43,186 bases of DNA, from positions 1 through 43,186 of the forward strand of contig CAJUQG010000007.1 in the NCBI GenBank assembly GCA_910588025.1, read 5' to 3'. Numbering within the stretch: the first letter of the stretch is position 1; each line of letters starts with the position of its first letter. Positions 40,426-43,186 of this stretch are shown here, in pieces. The notes below the pieces were generated by a model. It had not been told where the DNA came from. It saw only the letters and a program-made list of their open reading frames with translations, and ran no database searches. Origin of the DNA: an uncultured Bacilli bacterium (GTDB lineage Bacteria > Bacillota_I > Bacilli_A > RF39 > UBA660). The position numbers were made by a program, and so were the translations under genes.

Positions 40426-42309
40426 TTAAATGGCTAAGACAACTCGAAATCCACCCCAAGGTTTTTCTTGACCATACCCATTATCAAAAGCAAACAAACC
40501 ATTTCCTATACCACCAGTAAAGGCACCACTTCGACCAAACCAAGGAAAATTGGAAGAAACAAACCATGCTTCATCATCATACCAAGAGCTAATTTGTCTA
40601 GTTTGTGAGCCATAGGTAGCTGTTGAAAAAGGTCCCATCTCTCCTGTTGCATCTCCTAAAATTCTTTGACTATAAGCTTTATCATTTAATGAATAACTAT
40701 ATACATCATAATATTTACTTTCTGGAAAATCTTTTCCATTAGTAAGCTCAGTTAATCCTGATGTATCTCCATCACAAGTTGGACAACTAAATGGACCATT
40801 AAATCCTGAATTGTACTTAGAATTTCTTCCACTTAATGGATTTCCCTTTTTATCTGTCGTAACTCCCATAACATATTTCCAAGTTCCACCACTCATGTCA
40901 TACACGCCAGTTATATTTTCAGTGGTACTAGCTAAATAACCTACACTTGTATTCCATGGTTGTGTCACATTAGATTCTGTTCCATATCGATTACACTCTT
41001 CATTTGTTCCTGTATAACCACATGTTGGTTCTAATACATTTGCATATCCTGTCATATAATTTTCATGATTATTATTTCTGATATTTCCCATTAAGCCATA
41101 TTTACTATGAGATAAATATGCCACTGCTCCCCATTCCGTATTCTTCATCATATGACTATCTAGATTTCTTTTATAATCATAAACAGTATAAAACGCATTC
41201 GCAACTTGAATATTTCTCCAACTATTTACATTTGGTTTAATTTGTACTTTCTCTGGTTCAATTGTATTTACTTGAGCACTTATAGTATCTGTACTTCCTT
41301 TATATCCACTATCAAACTTACCAACCCATATTCCATTCACATCAAAACTTGTAAATGCAGGATGTGTTAACCATTGCCCTTTTCTTACTCCATCACTTGC
41401 TACTTTATCTTTATTCTCAAACTCAATTTTGATTTCTTGTACTGCATTTGCATTTACACCACTAGAAAGCTCTGTATACATTCCATCATTAAATATTTGA
41501 TAACGATATCTTGGTATCCACACAAAATATGATTCGATATTACTCTCTGGTATTACTTCATTATTTTGATATACTACACTCTCATCATTTAATATGACCG
41601 CATTCGCCCATCTTTTATTCGTATAACTATACCATTCTCTACTTTCATCTGCTTTATATACAGTTCCTTCTTCATCTATTTTTACTGGTATCAATCCATT
41701 GGCTAACACTGGGTCGGTTCCATTTAAAATACTCTCAGTATATCTTCCTTCATAATGTTGTATACTTCCTATCACACTTACTTTACTATAAAAAGCTTTA
41801 CTCATAGATTCTGTATCATCAGCACTTACACTTCCATCTATCCACATCCGTAGACTTAAGGTTTTCTCTTCTCTTCCTAAAATCTCGCCTTCTTCTAACA
41901 CATAGGACTTCAACCCTCCAGCTATATTAGAACTTCCACTTTCTAAGGTATTTAATAGATAAATATTTTCATTCACCATTACTTTTACATATTTCTCATT
42001 GAGAGTTGTCTTTGGTAATATTTCTAAGTTCATTTGATAAGTTAAATCATTATCACATGTATTATTTAATCTTACGATATAAGGCTTTAACTGACTTCCT
42101 TCTTCATCGACGATAGGATAAGCATTTAAAAGTTCTATATTCGTATTTTCTTCTTCTAAAAAAGTCAATTGAAAACACTTACTTACCACCACATTTGCTT
42201 GACCACTAGCTGTAAATTTCCAATAAGCATAAGATACACTTACTAGTAATCCTATGACTAATACGATACTAATTCCAAGTAACAATACTTTTTTCTTATT
42301 TTTATTCAT
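40426..42309 (-). CDS. Surface protein with N-terminal anchor/TasA-like start and C-terminal FGE/C-type-lectin-like domain
   Basis: 627 residues. Basic start and hydrophobic helix ending VSVSYAYWKFTASGQAN, as in TasA/camelysin-like exported proteins, then a beta-rich part (to about 190) absent from the paralog at 235-1905. From RYTESILNGTDPVLANGLIP on it aligns with that paralog throughout (WIPRYRYQIFNDG, HMMKNTEWGAVAYLSHSKYG, GVYDMSGGTWKYVMG, RILGDATGEMGPFS, GGFRVVLAI). AAGGTGGTGAAG overlaps the previous gene's stop, so the two are one operon. Confidence 0.75.
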   Translation of the reverse strand: MNKNKKKVLLLGISIVLVIGLLVSVSYAYWKFTASGQANVVVSKCFQLTFLEEENTNIELLNAYPIVDEEGSQLKPYIVRLNNTCDNDLTYQMNLEILPKTTLNEKYVKVMVNENIYLLNTLESGSSNIAGGLKSYVLEEGEILGREEKTLSLRMWIDGSVSADDTESMSKAFYSKVSVIGSIQHYEGRYTESILNGTDPVLANGLIPVKIDEEGTVYKADESREWYSYTNKRWANAVILNDESVVYQNNEVIPESNIESYFVWIPRYRYQIFNDGMYTELSSGVNANAVQEIKIEFENKDKVASDGVRKGQWLTHPAFTSFDVNGIWVGKFDSGYKGSTDTISAQVNTIEPEKVQIKPNVNSWRNIQVANAFYTVYDYKRNLDSHMMKNTEWGAVAYLSHSKYGLMGNIRNNNHENYMTGYANVLEPTCGYTGTNEECNRYGTESNVTQPWNTSVGYLASTTENITGVYDMSGGTWKYVMGVTTDKKGNPLSGRNSKYNSGFNGPFSCPTCDGDTSGLTELTNGKDFPESKYYDVYSYSLNDKAYSQRILGDATGEMGPFSTATYGSQTRQISSWYDDEAWFVSSNFPWFGRSGAFTGGIGNGLFAFDNGYGQEKPWGGFRVVLAI

Positions 42310-42321
42310 CTCTTCACCACC

Positions 42322-43186
42322 TTACATTGTTAAGACAATTCGATAACTAACTGGCATATACGCATGACCATAATGATTACTATATCCTAAAATATTCGCA
42401 TCACTTCCATTATTAAAATGTCCACCACGGATAAACCAAGAAAGATCATAAGCAATAAACTTAGCTTCATTTTGATACCACGAACTAATTTGTCTAGTTT
42501 GTGAGCCATAGGTAGCTGTTGAAAAAGGACCCATCTCTCCTGTCGCATCTCCCAAAATTCTGTATTGATAAACATTATACCGATCTATCTCTTGACCTAT
42601 ATAACTATAAATATCATAATATTCACTTTTTGGAAAATTTTTACCAGTCGTTAAACTAGTTAAACCAGATGTATCATTATCACAAGTTGGACAACCAAAT
42701 GTTCCATTAAATCCTGAATTATATTTAGAATTTCTACCACTCATAGGGTTTCCATTTTTATCTGTCATAATCCCCATTACATATTCATGGGCTCCACCAC
42801 TCATGTCATAAATTCCACTGATATTTCCCGTTGTACTTGCTAAATATCCAGCACTCGTATTCCATGGTTGTGTCACACTAGATTCTGTTCCATATTGATT
42901 ACAAGTCTCATTCTTCCCAGTGTATCCACAAGTTGGTTCTTTTACACTAGCATATCCCGTTACATAATTACTATTGTTATTAATTCGAATTCGATTCATA
43001 GTTCCATATTTACTATGCGATAAATAAGCTACTGCTCCCCATTCCGTATTCTTCATCATGTGACTATCGAAACTTCTTTTATAATCATAACTACTATAAA
43101 ACGCATTTGCGATTTGTATTCCTCGCCATGAATTTACATTCGGTTTGATTTGTACTTTCTCTGGTTCATTGGTATTAGATTCTGAA
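42322..43186 (-). CDS. Surface protein of the FGE/C-type-lectin-like family (5' end beyond window)
   Basis: 288 residues visible. The frame is open to the right edge (SESNTNEPEKVQIKPNVNSW), so the ATG at 43059 (MMKNTEWG) is internal. C-terminal domain as in the neighbours: GIYDMSGGAHEYVMG, RILGDATGEMGPFSTATYG, SWYQNEAKFIAYDLSWF, SYRIVLTM. Part of the coding sequence is nearly identical at DNA level to the next gene and then diverges sharply. Confidence 0.75.
   Translation of the reverse strand, partial: SESNTNEPEKVQIKPNVNSWRGIQIANAFYSSYDYKRSFDSHMMKNTEWGAVAYLSHSKYGTMNRIRINNNSNYVTGYASVKEPTCGYTGKNETCNQYGTESSVTQPWNTSAGYLASTTGNISGIYDMSGGAHEYVMGIMTDKNGNPMSGRNSKYNSGFNGTFGCPTCDNDTSGLTSLTTGKNFPKSEYYDIYSYIGQEIDRYNVYQYRILGDATGEMGPFSTATYGSQTRQISSWYQNEAKFIAYDLSWFIRGGHFNNGSDANILGYSNHYGHAYMPVSYRIVLTM

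Noticed and set aside
42322..42500. Diversity-generating retroelement target in the C-terminal lectin-like domains
   Set aside because: The fold and C-terminal variability fit, but differences among the three paralogs include many silent and non-adenine changes, and no reverse transcriptase or template repeat is visible in the window.

Overview
The window is AT-rich DNA (roughly 70% A+T) from an endospore-forming low-GC Bacillota using the standard code: scpA ends in a TGA that overlaps the scpB start. The evidence is spoVAC-spoVAD-spoVAE behind a sigma-G-like promoter, scpA/scpB, a CIRCE-controlled hsp20 and a BceRSAB-type peptide-sensing locus. Several families, such as the FGE/C-type-lectin-like surface proteins at both edges, resemble those of uncultured gut Bacilli. 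That assignment is an inference.

Host DNA, left (1 to about 12550): the surface proteins; hsp20; a histidine kinase/response regulator/ABC transporter locus with two unusual Gre-factor-like genes inside it; a SanA-like protein and a DUF975/PF06541 membrane protein; and an unrecognised coiled-coil protein. Host DNA, right (about 34400 to 43186): a decayed glycosyltransferase, scpB/scpA with a HAD-like gene and a one-helix membrane protein upstream, the spoVA operon, and more surface proteins.

The centre (about 12550-34350) consists of two tandem arrays of small integrative elements on either side of a 1.35-kb host segment. That segment carries two host genes and is bounded by divergent tRNA genes, tRNA-Leu(CAA) on the minus strand and tRNA-Arg(CCT) on the plus strand. 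Array 1 runs leftward from the tRNA-Leu 3' end and holds four element units (1 to 4). Array 2 runs rightward from the tRNA-Arg 3' end and holds two (5 and 6). Every junction has the same design: AAAAGTT, 20-21 bases, a CACCA core (the tRNA 3' end), 16-17 bases, AACTTTT. This is the kind of symmetric site expected of a large serine recombinase. Only element 1 still has a complete machinery: a small CxxC protein beside the att site, a leader-peptide/terminator attenuator, a large serine recombinase, an oriT-like region and a MobV-type relaxase. Elements 3 and 6 lost parts of the recombinase and relaxase by internal deletion but kept their ends, and probably depend on element 1 in trans.

The cargo differs in every element: a WYL regulator with a SIS-domain protein and a Ham1-like NTPase (element 2, a candidate defence or nucleotide-control system); a kinase-like protein and a DUF3419-like protein (element 3); a Bsp6I-like restriction-modification pair (element 4); a hydrophobic peptide with a convergent RNA resembling a type I toxin-antitoxin, plus a broken transglutaminase-like gene (element 5); and small-molecule enzymes (GNAT, NUDIX, alpha/beta hydrolases, nitroreductase, a possible ART-like protein) in elements 1 and 6. 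A conserved inverted repeat precedes the last cargo operon in elements 2, 3, 4 and 5 only. Those are also the units with one of the two att tail types.
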